Assembly (NCBI RefSeq): GCF_900105725.1
Contig: NZ_FNLM01000034.1
Span: 1,302,001-1,366,000 of the forward strand
From: Gordonia westfalica
GTDB taxonomy: Bacteria; Actinomycetota; Actinomycetes; Mycobacteriales; Mycobacteriaceae
Direction: 5' to 3'
Length of the DNA: 64,000 nt
The notes below the pieces were generated by a model. It saw nothing but the letters and a program-made list of their open reading frames with translations. It was not told where the DNA came from and did no database searches. The position numbers and the translations under genes are program-made. Shown here one piece after another: positions 28,020 through 38,680 of the stretch. Numbering within the stretch: position 1 is the first letter of the stretch; each line of letters begins with the position of its first letter.

Positions 28020-29984
28020 ATGTCATGCTCGCCACCGCCGATCTGGCAACCCGACGCCGTCTCCGCCTCGCACATCGGAGAGTTCGCCGAGCGTGTCGAA
28101 TCCTCGACCGGACAGCACGTTCGGGATTATCGCGACCTGTGGCATTGGTCGGTGGACCAGCCGGCCGCGTTCTGGTCCAGCGTTGTCGACCACTTCGACG
28201 TACTCGTCGACGACGTGCCCGACGACATCCTCCCCGATCCGACGATGCCGGGCGCGCAATGGTTTCCGGGAGCCCACATCAACTATGCGGAACACGCGCT
28301 GCGCCGGCGAGGTTCCGCCGCCGCGGTGATCGCCGTCGACGAAGCCGGCACCACAACGCACGTGTCCCGAGACGAACTCCGCGGCATGGTCGGCGCTGTC
28401 CAGCAGTGGCTGCGGGATCACGGTGTCACCCGGGGTGACCGGGTGGTCGGCTACCTACCGAACTCGCTTCCCGCGCTCGTCTGCATGCTGGCGACAACGG
28501 CGTCGGGGGCGATCTGGTCGGCGTGCGGCCAGGACTACGGGGCCGCCGGCGCCGGTGCCCGCCTGGCACAACTCGACCCCGTGGTTCTGATCGCCGACGA
28601 CGGTTACCACTGGAACGGCGTCGCACACGATCGACGGGACGACGTCGCACAGCTCATGTCCCAGATGCCTCACCTGCGTGGGGTCTTGCACGTGCAGACC
28701 TTGGATACTGCCGCAGCGAACAGGAATTCGACGCTGTCGAGGTGGGATGACGTCATCTCGCATCCCCGCGAACCCGTGTTCACGCGGGTCGAGTTCAACG
28801 AACCGCTGTGGGTCCTGTTCTCATCCGGCACAACCGGTGCGCCGAAAGGCATCATGCACTCGCATGGCGGCGTGACGCTCGACCACTTGAAGCTCCTCGG
28901 ACTACACAACGATCTCGGGGAAGGAGACTGCTTCTTCTGGTACACAACGACCAACTGGATGATGTGGAATCTCGTGGCGTCCGGCTTGCTGGTCGGCAGC
29001 ACGGTCGTCCTCTACGACGGCGCTCCGACCCACCCTGACCCGGCACGATTGTGGAACATCGTCGCCGAGCACAGGGTGACGATGATGGGACTGAGTCCGG
29101 GCTATCTGGCAGCGAGCGAGAAGGCAGGCATACGGCCCCGCGTCGACCTCGACCTGTCGTCGTTGCGGGCCATCGGTTCCACCGGCGCGCCGCTACCCGC
29201 ACATGCCTACCACTGGGTGCGCGACAATGTGGGAGCGTCCATCCAGCTCGCGTCCACCAGCGGCGGTACCGACGTGGTGAGCGGTTTCGCCGGCTCCGCG
29301 CCCACCACGCCCATCTGGCCGGGTGAGATCTCCGCACCGCTGCTCGGGGTGAACCTGCAGGCGTGGGACGACCTGGGTAAGAGCGTGATCGACGAGGTCG
29401 GTGAACTGGTGATCGTTTCCCCCATGCCGTCGATGCCCGTCGCCTTCTGGAACGACCCCGACGGACATCGCTACCGGGACGCCTACTTCGACACCTACCC
29501 CGGTGTATGGCGCCACGGTGACTGGATCACCCTCACCGACCGCGGTTCGGTCATCATCTCCGGTCGATCCGACGCGACACTCAACCGACAGGGCGTCAGA
29601 CTCGGCAGCGCCGACATCTACGAGGTGGTCGACGCTCTGGCACAGATCCGCGAATCCCTCGTCGTCGGCGTCGAACTCGACGCAGACAAATACTGGATGC
29701 CGTTGTTCGTCGTCATGGCGGACGGCCACGTGCTCGACGATAACCTGCGCCGGCGGATAGTCGAGGAACTCCGCACCCATGCATCGCCTCGGCACGTTCC
29801 CGACGACATCATCGACGTGCCCGCCATTCCGCACACCCGGACCGGCAAGAAACTAGAGATCCCGGTGAAACGACTCATCCAGGGTCGGCCGTCGAGTCAG
29901 GTGATCGGCGTCGACACCGTCGACGATCCCGAAGCCCTCGACCATTTTCGTCGTTTCGCGGTCACGTCGAAGTCCCCGAGGTGA
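28020..29984 (+). CDS. Acetoacetate-CoA ligase
   Basis: A 654-aa adenylate-forming enzyme of the acetoacetyl-CoA synthetase subfamily. The ACS N-terminal region (YRDLWHWSVDQPAAFW, WFPGAHINYAEHAL) is followed by the ATP loop LFSSGTTGAPKGI near residue 262, TTNWMMWN, and the C-terminal lid with GRSDATLNRQGVR and catalytic Lys in RTGKKLEIP. It activates acetoacetate or a similar beta-keto acid to its CoA ester, which would feed ring-cleavage products to central metabolism. ATG 28020 is chosen for the family N-terminus. It is the last gene of the island. Confidence 0.9.
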   Translation: MSCSPPPIWQPDAVSASHIGEFAERVESSTGQHVRDYRDLWHWSVDQPAAFWSSVVDHFDVLVDDVPDDILPDPTMPGAQWFPGAHINYAEHALRRRGSAAAVIAVDEAGTTTHVSRDELRGMVGAVQQWLRDHGVTRGDRVVGYLPNSLPALVCMLATTASGAIWSACGQDYGAAGAGARLAQLDPVVLIADDGYHWNGVAHDRRDDVAQLMSQMPHLRGVLHVQTLDTAAANRNSTLSRWDDVISHPREPVFTRVEFNEPLWVLFSSGTTGAPKGIMHSHGGVTLDHLKLLGLHNDLGEGDCFFWYTTTNWMMWNLVASGLLVGSTVVLYDGAPTHPDPARLWNIVAEHRVTMMGLSPGYLAASEKAGIRPRVDLDLSSLRAIGSTGAPLPAHAYHWVRDNVGASIQLASTSGGTDVVSGFAGSAPTTPIWPGEISAPLLGVNLQAWDDLGKSVIDEVGELVIVSPMPSMPVAFWNDPDGHRYRDAYFDTYPGVWRHGDWITLTDRGSVIISGRSDATLNRQGVRLGSADIYEVVDALAQIRESLVVGVELDADKYWMPLFVVMADGHVLDDNLRRRIVEELRTHASPRHVPDDIIDVPAIPHTRTGKKLEIPVKRLIQGRPSSQVIGVDTVDDPEALDHFRRFAVTSKSPR

Positions 29985-30003
29985 CCATGGGTAGCGGAAC
30001 TCG

Positions 30004-31020
30004 CTACAACGCAGTCGGGTCGCCGGCGAGGAGTTGACCCGCCGCGGCACAGACCGAGAGCGCCGTCTTCGCCCAGCTCTCCGACGCCCCGGCCAACCCG
30101 CAGGTGGGTGTGACGACGACGTTCTCCGACAACACTTTCCGGTTGAGGCCGATGCGGTCGGTGATCGCGGCGAGGCCGGTCGCCACGGTGTCGGCGTTGA
30201 CCGGATGCTTCGGCGCGGTGGACTGCACCCGGCCGGCGACCAGCACGTCCCCGCGGTCGATCAGCATCCCGATGCCGTCGAGGTCGGCGTCGGTGGGAGC
30301 GGTGACGTCGATCGAATATGCCACTCCCCGAAGGTGTTCGAGGAGGTCCCAGCGCGGCCGGCTGCAGTCGTGGAGCACCACCGGCACGTCGAGGAGTCCG
30401 ATCAGCTCGGTGAGGGCCCGCGCCGCCTCGATCGCCGGGATGGCGCGTATCGGGTCGAATCGTGTGAGGGGTTTGACGGTTCCGTCGATGACCCGGCCGA
30501 TCATCGGTTCGTCGATCTGGACCACGACCCGGGCGCCCAGGCGCCGGGTGACCTCGCCGACGTGTTCGCGAAGCCCTTCCGCGGTCGACGCCACGATGTC
30601 GCGGACCGCGCCCGGATCCTTCAGCACACGATGACCGTTGGGCAGTTCCACCGAGGCCGACGTGGTGAACGGACCGGCGACCTGGACCTTGAACGGTCGG
30701 CCGGTGCCGACGAATCCCGCTGTCTCCCACAGCTCCTCGACGACGTCGAGATCCTCTTTGAGGAAGTCCCGGGCCCGTCGCGTCAGCTGGGACTCCCGCT
30801 GCGCCAGACGGTATCCCCAGATCGCGGTGTCCATCGGGAGGTCGACGAGGATCGCGGCCATCCGGCCGATCAGATCGGAGCCCAGTCCACGACCGGGAAG
30901 CTCGACGAGGTGGGCGAGGTCGAGTTCGCCGTTGACCACCGCCGCTGCCGCGCGCGGGTCGGCGCCGGGCATCGAGCCCACGCCGGTTCCGACGCCGGTG
31001 GGCAGACCGGAAGTGGTCAC
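30004..31020 (-). CDS. MetE-like (cobalamin-independent methionine synthase C-terminal) protein
   Basis: A 338-aa protein with the fold of the MetE catalytic half. Zn-ligand-like residues appear in [11 protein letters not shown] and [11 protein letters not shown]. It lacks the N-terminal half of true MetE, so its methyl donor and acceptor are unknown. GTG 31020 overlaps the mnmA stop (GTGA), making it the third gene of iscS-mnmA-metE-like, the same order as Rv3025c-Rv3024c-Rv3015c relatives in mycobacteria. It converges with the ligase gene, leaving only 19 bp between their stops. Confidence 0.85.
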   Translation of the reverse strand: MTTSGLPTGVGTGVGSMPGADPRAAAAVVNGELDLAHLVELPGRGLGSDLIGRMAAILVDLPMDTAIWGYRLAQRESQLTRRARDFLKEDLDVVEELWETAGFVGTGRPFKVQVAGPFTTSASVELPNGHRVLKDPGAVRDIVASTAEGLREHVGEVTRRLGARVVVQIDEPMIGRVIDGTVKPLTRFDPIRAIPAIEAARALTELIGLLDVPVVLHDCSRPRWDLLEHLRGVAYSIDVTAPTDADLDGIGMLIDRGDVLVAGRVQSTAPKHPVNADTVATGLAAITDRIGLNRKVLSENVVVTPTCGLAGASESWAKTALSVCAAAGQLLAGDPTAL

Positions 31021-32135
31021 CGGGTCGCGACGGCGGTCGGCTGCGACGAGGTGGACGCGATACGACCGCATCCGACGACCTGGTCTCCGCGCTCCGCGTC
31101 GGGCAGGTACAGGACGGCCGCCTGACCGCGTGCGACGCCGGTCAGCGGCTCGTGCAGGACGATGTCGATCGCGGGTTCGCCGGCGACGATGGTCGGGGTC
31201 GCCCTCACCGGTGCGAGCCCGCCATGGGCGCGCACCTGGACCATCGCCTCGAACGGCTCGTCGGGGGTGATGCCCGACGTCCAGACCGCACGGGTCGCGG
31301 TGATGCCCCAGACCTGCAGGTCTGCTGCGGTTCCGACCGTGACCGTGCCCGACTCCGGGTCGATCTCGGTGACGTAGCGGGGCTTGCCGTCCGCGGCGGG
31401 GGCGTCGATGCCGAGGCCCTTGCGCTGTCCGATGGTGAAGCCGTGGACACCGTCGTGGTCGGCCAGACGCTCGCCGGACGAGGCGTCGACCACCGCGCCC
31501 GGACGAATCCCGATCTTGGAACCGAGGAACGCGCGGGTGTCACCGCTGGGGATGAAGCAGATGTCGTGCGAGTCGGGCTTGTCGGCCACGGCTAGACCGC
31601 GTCGCGCGGCCTCGGCCCGGATCTCGCTCTTCGGGGTGTCCCCGATCGGGAAGAGCGCACGGGAGAGCTGCTCACGGGTCAGGACGGCGAGCACGTAGGA
31701 CTGGTCCTTGTCGTCGTCGACCGCCCGGCGCAGTTCGCCGTCCACGAGCTGCGCGTAGTGACCGGTGGCGAGTGCATCGAAGCCGAGTGCGATCGCCTTG
31801 TCTGCGAGTGCGGCGAACTTGATCTTCTCGTTGCATGTCAGGCACGGGTTGGGCGTGCGCCCGGCGGCGTAGGCCTCGACGAACTCGTCGATGACGTCGT
31901 CCTTGAACCGGTCGGCGAAATCCCAGACGTAGAACGGGATTCCGAGCACGTCCGCGGCACGACGGGCGTCGGAGGCATCCTCCCGCGAACAGCAGCCGCG
32001 CGACCCGGTGCGCAGGGCGCCCGGCGCGGTCGAGAGCGCGAGATGGACGCCGACGACCTCGTGGCCGGCCTCGACGGCACGTGCGGCCGCCACCGCCGAG
32101 TCGACGCCGCCGCTCATCGCTGCCAGTACGCGCAT
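31017..32135 (-). CDS. mnmA: tRNA-specific 2-thiouridylase MnmA
   Basis: MnmA (372 aa, usual length) puts sulfur on U34 of Lys, Glu and Gln tRNAs using ATP and persulfide relayed from IscS. The PP-loop SGGVDS is at residues 8-13. The catalytic cysteines are in [12 protein letters not shown] and [11 protein letters not shown]. The start ATG 32135 shares one base with the iscS stop (TGATG), fitting its use of the cysteine desulfurase encoded immediately upstream. Confidence 0.97.
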   Translation of the reverse strand: MRVLAAMSGGVDSAVAAARAVEAGHEVVGVHLALSTAPGALRTGSRGCCSREDASDARRAADVLGIPFYVWDFADRFKDDVIDEFVEAYAAGRTPNPCLTCNEKIKFAALADKAIALGFDALATGHYAQLVDGELRRAVDDDKDQSYVLAVLTREQLSRALFPIGDTPKSEIRAEAARRGLAVADKPDSHDICFIPSGDTRAFLGSKIGIRPGAVVDASSGERLADHDGVHGFTIGQRKGLGIDAPAADGKPRYVTEIDPESGTVTVGTAADLQVWGITATRAVWTSGITPDEPFEAMVQVRAHGGLAPVRATPTIVAGEPAIDIVLHEPLTGVARGQAAVLYLPDAERGDQVVGCGRIASTSSQPTAVATR

Positions 32136-33355
32136 CACAGAACCTTTCCGCCGGGTGCGGAGACGAGGCCGGCGGCGCGAGCACGATCCACGACCTCGTC
32201 GATGACCTGGGCCACCGCGTCGATGTCGGCGTCGGTGGTCGTGTGGGAGAGCGAGAAGCGCAGCGACGACCGGGCGTCGGCCATGTCGAGTCCCATGGCG
32301 AGCAAGACGTGGCTGGCCTGCGCGACACCCGCCGTGCAGGCGGAACCGGTGGAGCACTCGATGCCCTTGGCGTCGAGGAGCATCAACAGGGAGTCCCCCT
32401 CGCAACCGGCGAAGGAGACGTGGACGTTGCCGGGCAGGCGTGCGTCGGCGTCCGCGCCGTTGCGTACCGTGCCCTCGACGCCGAGCAGGATCTCGGCGAG
32501 CCGCGACGCATGGGCGCGTACGCGGGTGGTGTTCTCGTCCATGTGCTCGACGCCCCAGGTCAGCGCGGCAGCCATGCCGGCGGCACCGGCGACGTCCTGC
32601 GTGCCCGACCGCACGTCACGTTCGTGGCCACCGCCGTGCTGCAGCGGGACGCAGGCGACCTCCCGACCGAGCAGGAGCGCACCGACGCCCTGGGGGCCGC
32701 CGAACTTGTGGGCGGCGATGCTCAGTGCCGAGAGTCCGCTGGCCGCGAAGTCGATCGGCAGATGACCGGCGGCCTGGATGGCGTCGGAATGCACCGGTAC
32801 ACCGAACTCGGCCCCGAGTGCCGAGATCTCGGCGATCGGCTGGATGGAACCCACCTCGTTGTTGGCCCACATGACCGAGATGAGAGCCGTCTGATCGGCG
32901 TGCGCCTCCAGCTCGGCACGGAGATCGGCGGGTGACACCACTCCGTCGGCGTCGACGGGCAACACCACCAACTCGGCTCCGGCGTCGGCGGCGAGCCACT
33001 GCGCGGGGTCGAGAACGGCGTGGTGCTCGACCGCGGACACGATGATGCGACGACGCTGTTCGTCGGCGCGGCGTCGGGCCCAATAGATGCCCTTGACCGC
33101 GAGATTGTCGGCTTCGGTACCCCCGCCGGTGAAGATGACCTCCGACGGTCGCGCACCGAGCGCGGCGGCGATCGCCTCGCGCGCCTCCTCGAGGCGGCGT
33201 CGGGCGGTCCGGCCTGATCCGTGCAGCGAGGACGCGTTACCCGGGTCGCCGAAGACAGCCGTCATCGCCTCGACGGCTTCGGGCAGCATCTGCGTCGAAG
33301 CAGCGTGGTCGAGGTAGACGGACGTGCGCGGCGGCACGCGGGTTGACAGAGGCAT
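32135..33355 (-). CDS. iscS: Cysteine desulfurase IscS
   Basis: A class V PLP enzyme (406 aa) that takes sulfur from cysteine for Fe-S clusters and tRNA thiolation. Features: YLDHAASTQ, the PLP-binding Lys in [11 protein letters not shown], and the persulfide Cys in [15 protein letters not shown] 33355 is used because TATCCT (33364-33369, minus strand) lies 8 nt upstream; an in-frame ATG at 33391 would precede that box. It leads a three-gene overlapping operon. Confidence 0.95.
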   Translation of the reverse strand: MPLSTRVPPRTSVYLDHAASTQMLPEAVEAMTAVFGDPGNASSLHGSGRTARRRLEEAREAIAAALGARPSEVIFTGGGTEADNLAVKGIYWARRRADEQRRRIIVSAVEHHAVLDPAQWLAADAGAELVVLPVDADGVVSPADLRAELEAHADQTALISVMWANNEVGSIQPIAEISALGAEFGVPVHSDAIQAAGHLPIDFAASGLSALSIAAHKFGGPQGVGALLLGREVACVPLQHGGGHERDVRSGTQDVAGAAGMAAALTWGVEHMDENTTRVRAHASRLAEILLGVEGTVRNGADADARLPGNVHVSFAGCEGDSLLMLLDAKGIECSTGSACTAGVAQASHVLLAMGLDMADARSSLRFSLSHTTTDADIDAVAQVIDEVVDRARAAGLVSAPGGKVL

Positions 33356-33410
33356 CGCTAGCAAGGATAAACGCGCGGCCGACGTCGACAAATTCCGCGC
33401 GTTCCTGCCG

Positions 33411-33890
33411 TCAGACGCGTTCGAGGTAGAAGTACAGGTGACGTCCGTCGACGACGCCGCCCTTGCCGTTCATGATGCCCATGACGGTGGTGTCGTCGAC
33501 GCGCTTGAAGTGATCGACGATCGGCTGGCCGTCGTAGATCATCGACGCGGTGATCTCGCCGCGGAACTCGATCGCCCACAGGCTCGCCTCGCCCTTGCCG
33601 AGCTTGACGTTGGAGAACAGCTTGCCGTTCTCGTCCCGGCAGACCAGCGGCTGCACATCACTGCGCGAGGTGAAGGTCTTACCGAACCAGTTGGCCTTTC
33701 CCAGTACGCCGTTGACGGCGTGGCCGGTGGTGAACTCGCCGCCCTTCCAGGCGCCGAACATCTCCTCTGGACGCAGCGTCGCGAGTCCCGCCCACACGGT
33801 GTCGAGGACCGCGTCGTCGACGAGGCCTTCCGCGTCCCGCAGCTCGAAGAATTTGGCGCGGGCCGCTTCTCGGGTCATGGTGGACGTCAT
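33411..33890 (-). CDS. GXWXG and DUF4334 domain protein
   Basis: A 159-aa protein with an N-terminal GXWXG motif (FGAWKGGEF near residue 50) and a DUF4334 C-terminal region ending [10 protein letters not shown]. The function of these paired domains is not established. ATG 33890 ([17 protein letters not shown]) is preceded by GAAGGAG at good spacing; an upstream in-frame ATG at 33929 has no such site. It is a single gene between iscS and the acyltransferase pair. Confidence 0.85.
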   Translation of the reverse strand: MTSTMTREAARAKFFELRDAEGLVDDAVLDTVWAGLATLRPEEMFGAWKGGEFTTGHAVNGVLGKANWFGKTFTSRSDVQPLVCRDENGKLFSNVKLGKGEASLWAIEFRGEITASMIYDGQPIVDHFKRVDDTTVMGIMNGKGGVVDGRHLYFYLERV

Positions 33891-33974
33891 CGTCGGACTC
33901 CTTCGACATACGGCGATCTCCTCGGCCACATACCCGGCCGCTCCGAAGGAACCTATATCAGATAACGATCGATT

Positions 33975-34817
33975 TCACTTTCCGCCGGAGCTCAGCACGC
34001 GCTCGCATCGCCGGGCCAGTTCACGACGGTCGGTCCCCGGCGATTCGGCGGGTTCGAGGCGGACGGCCGCGGTCAGGCCGCGTGCCCGGAGCACTCTGCG
34101 CAAGGTGTCGAGGGGCGAGTCGTCGCCGATGAAACTCGGGGCCGTGGCGGCATGTCCGTCCGGCCCGAGGAAGCGCAGGCGGACCGGGAACACCGGCACC
34201 CCGGCGTCGACGGCGGCCTGGAAGAACGCCGGCCGGAACTCGCCGCCGGTGCGGCCGCAGAACGTCGTGCCCTCCGGGAACACGATCACCGACGAACCTG
34301 CGGCCAGGCGGGACGAGACACCGCCCACCGCGGCCGGGAGTCCGCGCAGCGTTCCACGGTCGACGGCGATCACGCCGAATCGCCGCGCGATCCGCGCTAC
34401 CACGGGCATGTCGACGACGTCCGACTTCGCCACCACATGTGCCGAGCTCACCAGCGCCAGAGCGAGGACGTCGAGAAACGAGATGTGGTTGGCGACGATG
34501 AGTCCGGTCGCACGCGGGTCTCGTCGCCGGTCCTCGATGACGACGCCGATGCCGAGTGCGGCCAGCAACGGACCCGAAGCCCGCGCGCGCAACGGTCGCC
34601 GCGGCCGTCCCCGGAGGCGCGCCATCGCCTCGTCGGCAACGAGTATGCCGATGATCCAGCCGACGACCGCGCCGAGACGACAGAGCCGCCAGCTCATGAC
34701 CGCCGCGTCGAGAACCCGCTTCGTGGCCCGCGGACCGAGGCAGTCGCCCCCGCACGTGCTGACCGGGAACCACGGGTGTCGTTCCGGGGCTGCCGGACCG
34801 GCCAGGAGCGCGGTCAT
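33975..34817 (-). CDS. 1-acylglycerol-phosphate-type O-acyltransferase (PlsC family)
   Basis: A 280-aa membrane-associated acyltransferase with a hydrophobic segment at about 45-62. The catalytic HX4D motif is HISFLD (111-116), and the acyl-acceptor motif FPEGTTF is at 180-186. The family acylates lysophosphatidic acid or lyso-ornithine lipid. It overlaps the upstream GNAT gene by 4 bp. A PlsC-like gene directly after an OlsB-like gene resembles the olsB-olsA arrangement for ornithine-type lipids, matching Rv3027c-Rv3026c by position. Confidence 0.88.
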   Translation of the reverse strand: MTALLAGPAAPERHPWFPVSTCGGDCLGPRATKRVLDAAVMSWRLCRLGAVVGWIIGILVADEAMARLRGRPRRPLRARASGPLLAALGIGVVIEDRRRDPRATGLIVANHISFLDVLALALVSSAHVVAKSDVVDMPVVARIARRFGVIAVDRGTLRGLPAAVGGVSSRLAAGSSVIVFPEGTTFCGRTGGEFRPAFFQAAVDAGVPVFPVRLRFLGPDGHAATAPSFIGDDSPLDTLRRVLRARGLTAAVRLEPAESPGTDRRELARRCERVLSSGGK

Positions 34818-35659
34818 CGCGACGACGCCGCCGATCCGAGGCGCTGAGCACTCGATCGCAGACGGTCGAGGTAGCGCTTGTTGGTGCCCTCCCGATCGAG
34901 CACCGTGAGGAAGTCCGCGACATCGAAGACGTCGTCGACGGCGGGCTCACCGCAGATGAGGGCACCCATCCGCAGGTACCCACGCAGCAGCGGCGGCATG
35001 CCGATGGTGTCCGACGGCGTGACGTCGTCGAGCAGTCGTCCGCCGACGCGCGGGGGGCTCAGCGGGTGGGCCCGGCGGATGGGGTCGAGGTAGTCCTCGC
35101 GCAGCCGATCGCGCACCGCGCGCAGCACCGAACCGGGCATCCACTCCCCCGCGCTGTGCAGGGGCACCGAGACGCAGCCCATCAGGTAGCGGTAACCCGC
35201 CTGATCCATGTACTGCAGCAGGGCCGCCCACATGAGCGCGGTGACCGACCCGTCGCGGTGCTCCGCGTGAACACATGCCCGGCCCAGTTCGACCGTCTCG
35301 GAGACGATGTCGGACATCTCGCGAAGGTCGAACTCGGTGGACGAGTACCAACCGCCGGCCGCGATCGCTCGCGGCGGCGCGAGCAACCGTGCGCACCCGA
35401 TGATCCCGTGCTCGTCGTGCCGGACGACGAGGTGTTCGCAGAAGGCGTCGAAACGGTCGGCGTCGCGTTCGGCGACGGCGTCACCGATGCGGTTGGAGAA
35501 GCCGGGCTCGTCGGCGAACACCCGGTACCGAAGGCGTTGGGCGGCAACGATGTCGGCCGGGTCGTCGGAGATGATGACCCGGACCGGGCCGGCCGTCAGC
35601 AGTGTGGTCGACACACCGGTGTTGCGCGGAGCAGAGGCGGTGGATTGCACAGCGTTCAT
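34814..35659 (-). CDS. GNAT/OlsB-like N-acyltransferase
   Basis: A 281-aa protein from ATG 35659. The core (about 25-190) matches the acyl-homoserine-lactone/OlsB type of GNAT fold: AAQRLRYRVFADEPGF, FDAFCEHLVV, GCARLL, and ELGRACVHAEHRDGS. In OlsB this fold attaches a 3-hydroxyacyl group to ornithine. The frame is open to 35776, but the extra residues have no similarity and cross the etfA terminator hairpin. Coupled to the PlsC-like gene by a 4-bp overlap. The substrate amine is an inference. Confidence 0.82.
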   Translation of the reverse strand: MNAVQSTASAPRNTGVSTTLLTAGPVRVIISDDPADIVAAQRLRYRVFADEPGFSNRIGDAVAERDADRFDAFCEHLVVRHDEHGIIGCARLLAPPRAIAAGGWYSSTEFDLREMSDIVSETVELGRACVHAEHRDGSVTALMWAALLQYMDQAGYRYLMGCVSVPLHSAGEWMPGSVLRAVRDRLREDYLDPIRRAHPLSPPRVGGRLLDDVTPSDTIGMPPLLRGYLRMGALICGEPAVDDVFDVADFLTVLDREGTNKRYLDRLRSSAQRLGSAASSR

Positions 35660-35773
35660 GCCCCGAATGAAAGCCAGCTCCGACGTCGTCCCGGCCACGT
35701 CCACGTGTCGTGTCGGCGCCACCTCGGTGAACTCGGGATACACCCGGACCGTGAGATGAACGACCCGCGAACG

Positions 35774-35811
35774 CACGGTGGCCCCCGACGCGAACGTCGG
35801 GGGCCACCGTG
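35774..35811 (-). terminator. Terminator of the etfBA operon
   Basis: A perfect 16-bp stem (35774-35789 with 35796-35811) and 6-nt loop, with arm CACGGTGGCCCCCGAC, 23 bp beyond the etfA stop on the minus strand. No T-tract. Confidence 0.75.
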
Positions 35812-35834
35812 GGTACCACGTGATCAGCAGGTGA

Positions 35835-36791
<957 letters not shown>

Positions 36792-36843
36792 GTTGGTTAT
36801 CTCCTGAATGTCTGGGGTTCGCCGGATTGTCTGGTGGGGAAGA

Positions 36844-37628
36844 TCAGATGATCTTCTGGCCGACCAGGTACTCGGCGACCTTCGTGCCGCCGTCGCCTTC
36901 GTCGGTGACGCGCTCGCCCGCGGTCTTCGGCGGCTTCGGGTCGAGGAGTTCACGACGCTGCCGGCGTTCTCCAGGCCCACATCGGTCGGCTCGACGTCGA
37001 TCTCGGCGAGCGTGACGACAGCGACTTCCTTCTTCTTCGCGGCCATGATGCCCTTGAAGGACGGGAAGCGCGGCTCGTTGATCTTCTCGTTGACCGAGAC
37101 GATGGCCGGGAGCTGGGCCTCGACGTGGAAGATGCCCTCGTCGGTCTCACGCTCGCCCTTGAGGGTCTCGCCCTCGAGGGTCAGCTTGCGCAGGTGGGTG
37201 AGGTGCGGCAGCTCGAGGTACTCGGCGATCATCGCCGGGATGGCGCCGACGCGGCCGTCGGTGGCCTCGTTGCCGGCGATGACGAGCTCGACACCCTCGA
37301 CGGTGCCGAGAGCGCGAGCCAGAACGTAGGCGGTCTGGACCGCATCCGAGCCGTGCAGGAGGTCGTCCTTGATGTGGATCGCCTTGTCTGCACCCATCGA
37401 CAGCGCCTTGCGGATGGCGTCGGTCGCCCGCTCGGGACCAGCAGTCAGGATGGTGACCTCGCCGCCGTCGGCCTCCTTGATCTTCAGCGCTTCCTCGACG
37501 GCACGCTCGTTGATCTCGTCCAGGACGGCGTCAGCAGCCTCGCGATCCAGCGTGTAGTCGCCGTCGGACAACTTGCGCTCGGACCACGTGTCGGGAACCT
37601 GCTTGATCAGTACGACAATGTTTGTCAT
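36844..37628 (-). pseudogene. etfB: Electron transfer flavoprotein subunit beta, frameshift near C-terminus
   Basis: EtfB (FixA) from ATG 37628: MTNIVVLIKQVPDTWSE, the AMP/ETF signature region and the recognition loop HLTHLRKL are intact. After VVNSST the frame slips; adding one base to the run at 36938-36940 restores KPPKTAGERVTDEGDGG and the conserved end VGQKII with TGA at 36844-36846, giving 261 aa. As written, the frame instead runs on into etfA as a 597-codon fusion, which is not credible biologically. This is most likely a one-base sequence error. Confidence 0.88.
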
Positions 37629-37859
37629 GGGTCTACGTCGACCTCCTGCGTCGGGTTCGGCAACTTACCGGCGGGTAAGGCCATGGGTCTTCCCCACTTT
37701 AGCGTCTCCTATGTTCTCACTAAACATCGACTACCTCACACTTTGATGCAGCACCGGACCCGCTGGTGAGTCCGCCGATCGTGGCGACCGGCCGCTCGTC
37801 GGAGTCTCCGCCGCCGGGACGAACCGGAGCCTGCGAGCCCATGCCCTACGCTCGTGCAG
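37629..37859. other. Divergent intergenic region, etfB / methyltransferase
   Basis: About 230 bp without a supported gene. It holds the etfB leader with an AGGAGG site, the etfB promoter/operator described separately, and on the plus strand TACGCT (37847-37852), a -10 box 7 nt before GTG 37860. Confidence 0.6.
37662..37679 (-). promoter_or_regulatory. etfB promoter with TTACC-N4-GGTAA operator
   Basis: CTTACC-GGCG-GGTAAG is an inverted repeat at 37664-37679. On the minus strand TAAGTT (37662-37667) is a TANNNT box whose first two bases are the TA of the operator's GGTA arm. The echA17 promoter at 48.25 kb has the same core with the same overlap. Confidence 0.5.
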
Positions 37860-38678
37860 GTGACTGACGCAGACCTCGGTTCTCCACCTGCGGCCGGGGC
37901 GACCGGTCTGGAGGCCCTCGACACCGACCAGCAGCTGGCACTGACCGGTGAACGGACGGTTCCGGGCATCCCCGCGGAGAACTACTGGTTCCGCCGCCAC
38001 GAGATCGCCTATCGCCACATCCTGGACCGCTGCTCCGGCCGCGACGTCCTCGAAGCCGGTTCGGGCGAGGGCTACGGCGCCGCGATGATCGCCGACGCCG
38101 GGGCGTCGTCGGTGGTCTGTGTCGACTACGACACCTCGGCTGTCGAACACACCCGCCGCCGCTACCCCGAGCTGGTCGTCCACCAGGGCAATCTCATCGA
38201 CCTGCCGCTGGCCGACGCCTCCGTGGACCTGGTGGTGAACTTCCAGGTGATCGAGCATCTGTGGGACCAGGCCAAGTTCATCGCCGAATGCCGCCGAGTG
38301 CTGCGTCCGGGCGGCCGGCTGCTGATCTCGACCCCCAACCGCATCACCTTCTCCCCCGGGCGAGACACACCGCTCAACCCGTTCCACACCCGTGAGCTGA
38401 ACGCCGCCGAACTCACCGAACTGCTCGTCGAGGGCGGTTTCGCCCTCGACGCGATGCTCGGCGTGCACCACGGACCACGTCTGGCCGCGCTCGACGAGAA
38501 GTGGGGCGGGTCGCTGATCGACGCCCAGATCGAGCGTGCCCTCGCCGGCGAACCGTGGCCGGCCGAGCTCGTCGACGACGTCGCCGCGGTCACCGCCGAG
38601 GACTTCGCCGTGCTCGACGCGCGCGACTTAGACATCGACGCCTCTCTCGACCTGTTCGCGGTGGCGACCCGGGACTGA
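37860..38678 (+). CDS. SAM-dependent methyltransferase (Rv3030-like)
   Basis: A 272-aa class I methyltransferase. The SAM loop VLEAGSGEGYGAAMI is near residue 60, VVCVDYD gives the acidic ribose-binding residue, and VVNFQVIEHLWDQAKFIAECRRVLRPGG follows. Genes at this locus in mycobacteria (Rv3030-Rv3032) act in synthesis of 6-O-methylglucose lipopolysaccharides; that role is inferred here from the shared order. GTG 37860 is chosen because TACGCT ends 7 nt upstream; GTG 37854 is in frame too. Three bases separate it from the GH57 gene. Confidence 0.88.
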   Translation: MTDADLGSPPAAGATGLEALDTDQQLALTGERTVPGIPAENYWFRRHEIAYRHILDRCSGRDVLEAGSGEGYGAAMIADAGASSVVCVDYDTSAVEHTRRRYPELVVHQGNLIDLPLADASVDLVVNFQVIEHLWDQAKFIAECRRVLRPGGRLLISTPNRITFSPGRDTPLNPFHTRELNAAELTELLVEGGFALDAMLGVHHGPRLAALDEKWGGSLIDAQIERALAGEPWPAELVDDVAAVTAEDFAVLDARDLDIDASLDLFAVATRD

Positions 38679-38680
38679 GA

